A stretch of 64,000 bases of DNA from Trichobilharzia szidati (lineage: Eukaryota; Platyhelminthes; Trematoda; Strigeidida; Schistosomatidae). Every line of letters starts with the position of its first letter. The first letter of the stretch is position 1. Both the position numbers and the translations under genes were made by a program. Positions 63,399-64,000 of the stretch are shown here, one piece after another. The notes beneath the pieces are model-generated. The model saw only the letters and a list, made by a program, of their open reading frames with translations. It was not told the origin of the DNA and searched no databases. The stretch lies in the NCBI GenBank assembly GCA_944472155.2, contig OX235279.1:134512920-134576919 (forward strand), given 5' to 3'.

Positions 63399-64000
63399 GT
63401 AAGTAGTTTGACTTATTTGTCCTAATTTTGTCTATTGGAATATTTCATCTGAATGGATGCCTAATTCAAATGCTGCTTCACCCATTTTGGGCTGAACATC
63501 TGAGTAGGGTCTTATACCGTTTGTGCTGCATAAGTGTGTAGTGAATCGAGTGAGCAATGTTATCACTAAACTGAATGATATGATAGTGCCAATAACTTTT
63601 GTTTTACCATCACATTATCAGAATTCATCTACAGTAAAGTCCGTACTTGTGATAATTCACTAAACTTATTTAAATCATTGACTACTACTGTTTTCTCCTA
63701 AAATTTCCTTGTAACTTATCTGTAACAAAGCTGATAAAACTGTTAACTCAGATGTTATATGTCTGTTCTAGGAATTTCATTCCCTATTGTTGTTTCTGCT
63801 ATGTACATCATAATTTCATTTTTTTTTCGTCGGTTTAAACGCACACGTGACATTGACTGGTTTACGTTAACTGAGAGGATACTCTATCCTGTGCATTCCC
63901 TAGTTCATTTTAATCTCTTTTATAAGCCTTGTTTCAGTGATATAATTTCTAACTTCATCCTTTAACAGATATATAGTATGATTCGTATTTTGCTACAGAA
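63399..64000. other. TRRAP intron 40, incomplete
   Basis: No acceptor gives a frame that continues TRRAP. The candidate after TTTAACAG at 63968 reads into a stop in the required phase. Confidence 0.5.

Noticed and set aside
63759..63965. Next TRRAP exon (frame starting near 63771)
   Set aside because: The translation is hydrophobic and not TRRAP-like, and it is typical of T-rich intron sequence.

Overview
The window looks like nuclear DNA of a schistosome blood fluke (genus Schistosoma). It is AT-rich. The one host gene has 32-36 bp introns at its 5' end and kilobase-scale introns further on. The introns are filled with RTE, CR1-like and Penelope-like retroelements plus tRNA-headed short elements carrying hammerhead-ribozyme motifs, a combination known from schistosomes. 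I cannot fix the species from sequence alone.

The host gene is the plus-strand orthologue of TRRAP (yeast Tra1), the very large pseudokinase scaffold of the SAGA and NuA4/TIP60 histone acetyltransferase complexes. I place 40 exons between 4192 and 63398. All 39 junctions keep reading frame, giving about 8.28 kb of coding sequence (about 2,758 codons). They cover the N-terminal HEAT-repeat region, colinear with human TRRAP. The FAT, kinase-like and FATC regions must lie beyond the right edge. One exon (30625-30688) is inferred mainly from phase and weak similarity. One intron (37752-39270) has a GC donor.

Layout: 1-550 is a decayed Penelope-like reverse transcriptase on the minus strand. 2846-3810 is an RTE relic. 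4192-5138 holds exons 1-6 packed with tiny introns. 6.8-39.8 kb holds exons 7-30 with scattered repeats: a 1.18 kb repeat at 10.9 kb, a 660 bp inverted repeat at 16.0-16.7 kb, hammerhead short elements at 20.7 and 23.6 kb, RTE 3' ends at 24.8-28.2 kb, and an 817 bp GC-richer element with a clean target-site duplication at 29.7 kb. 39.8-48.7 kb is one 8.9 kb intron holding an RTE element and a minus-strand CR1-like element that is itself split by a second RTE insertion. 48.7-56.1 kb holds exons 31-37. 56.4-59.8 kb is a full-length RTE copy on the minus strand with a 10 bp target-site duplication. 60.1-63.4 kb holds exons 38-40.

The most informative observations concern the mobile DNA. The two long RTE copies share three lesions in their reverse transcriptase, including one at the catalytic FADD box and a 55 bp short-element insertion with its own 10 bp duplication. 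Both therefore descend from an already dead template and were probably copied in trans. Hammerhead cores, inverted-repeat pairs flanking blocks of TRRAP exons and the 1.18 kb direct repeat are other points to check.
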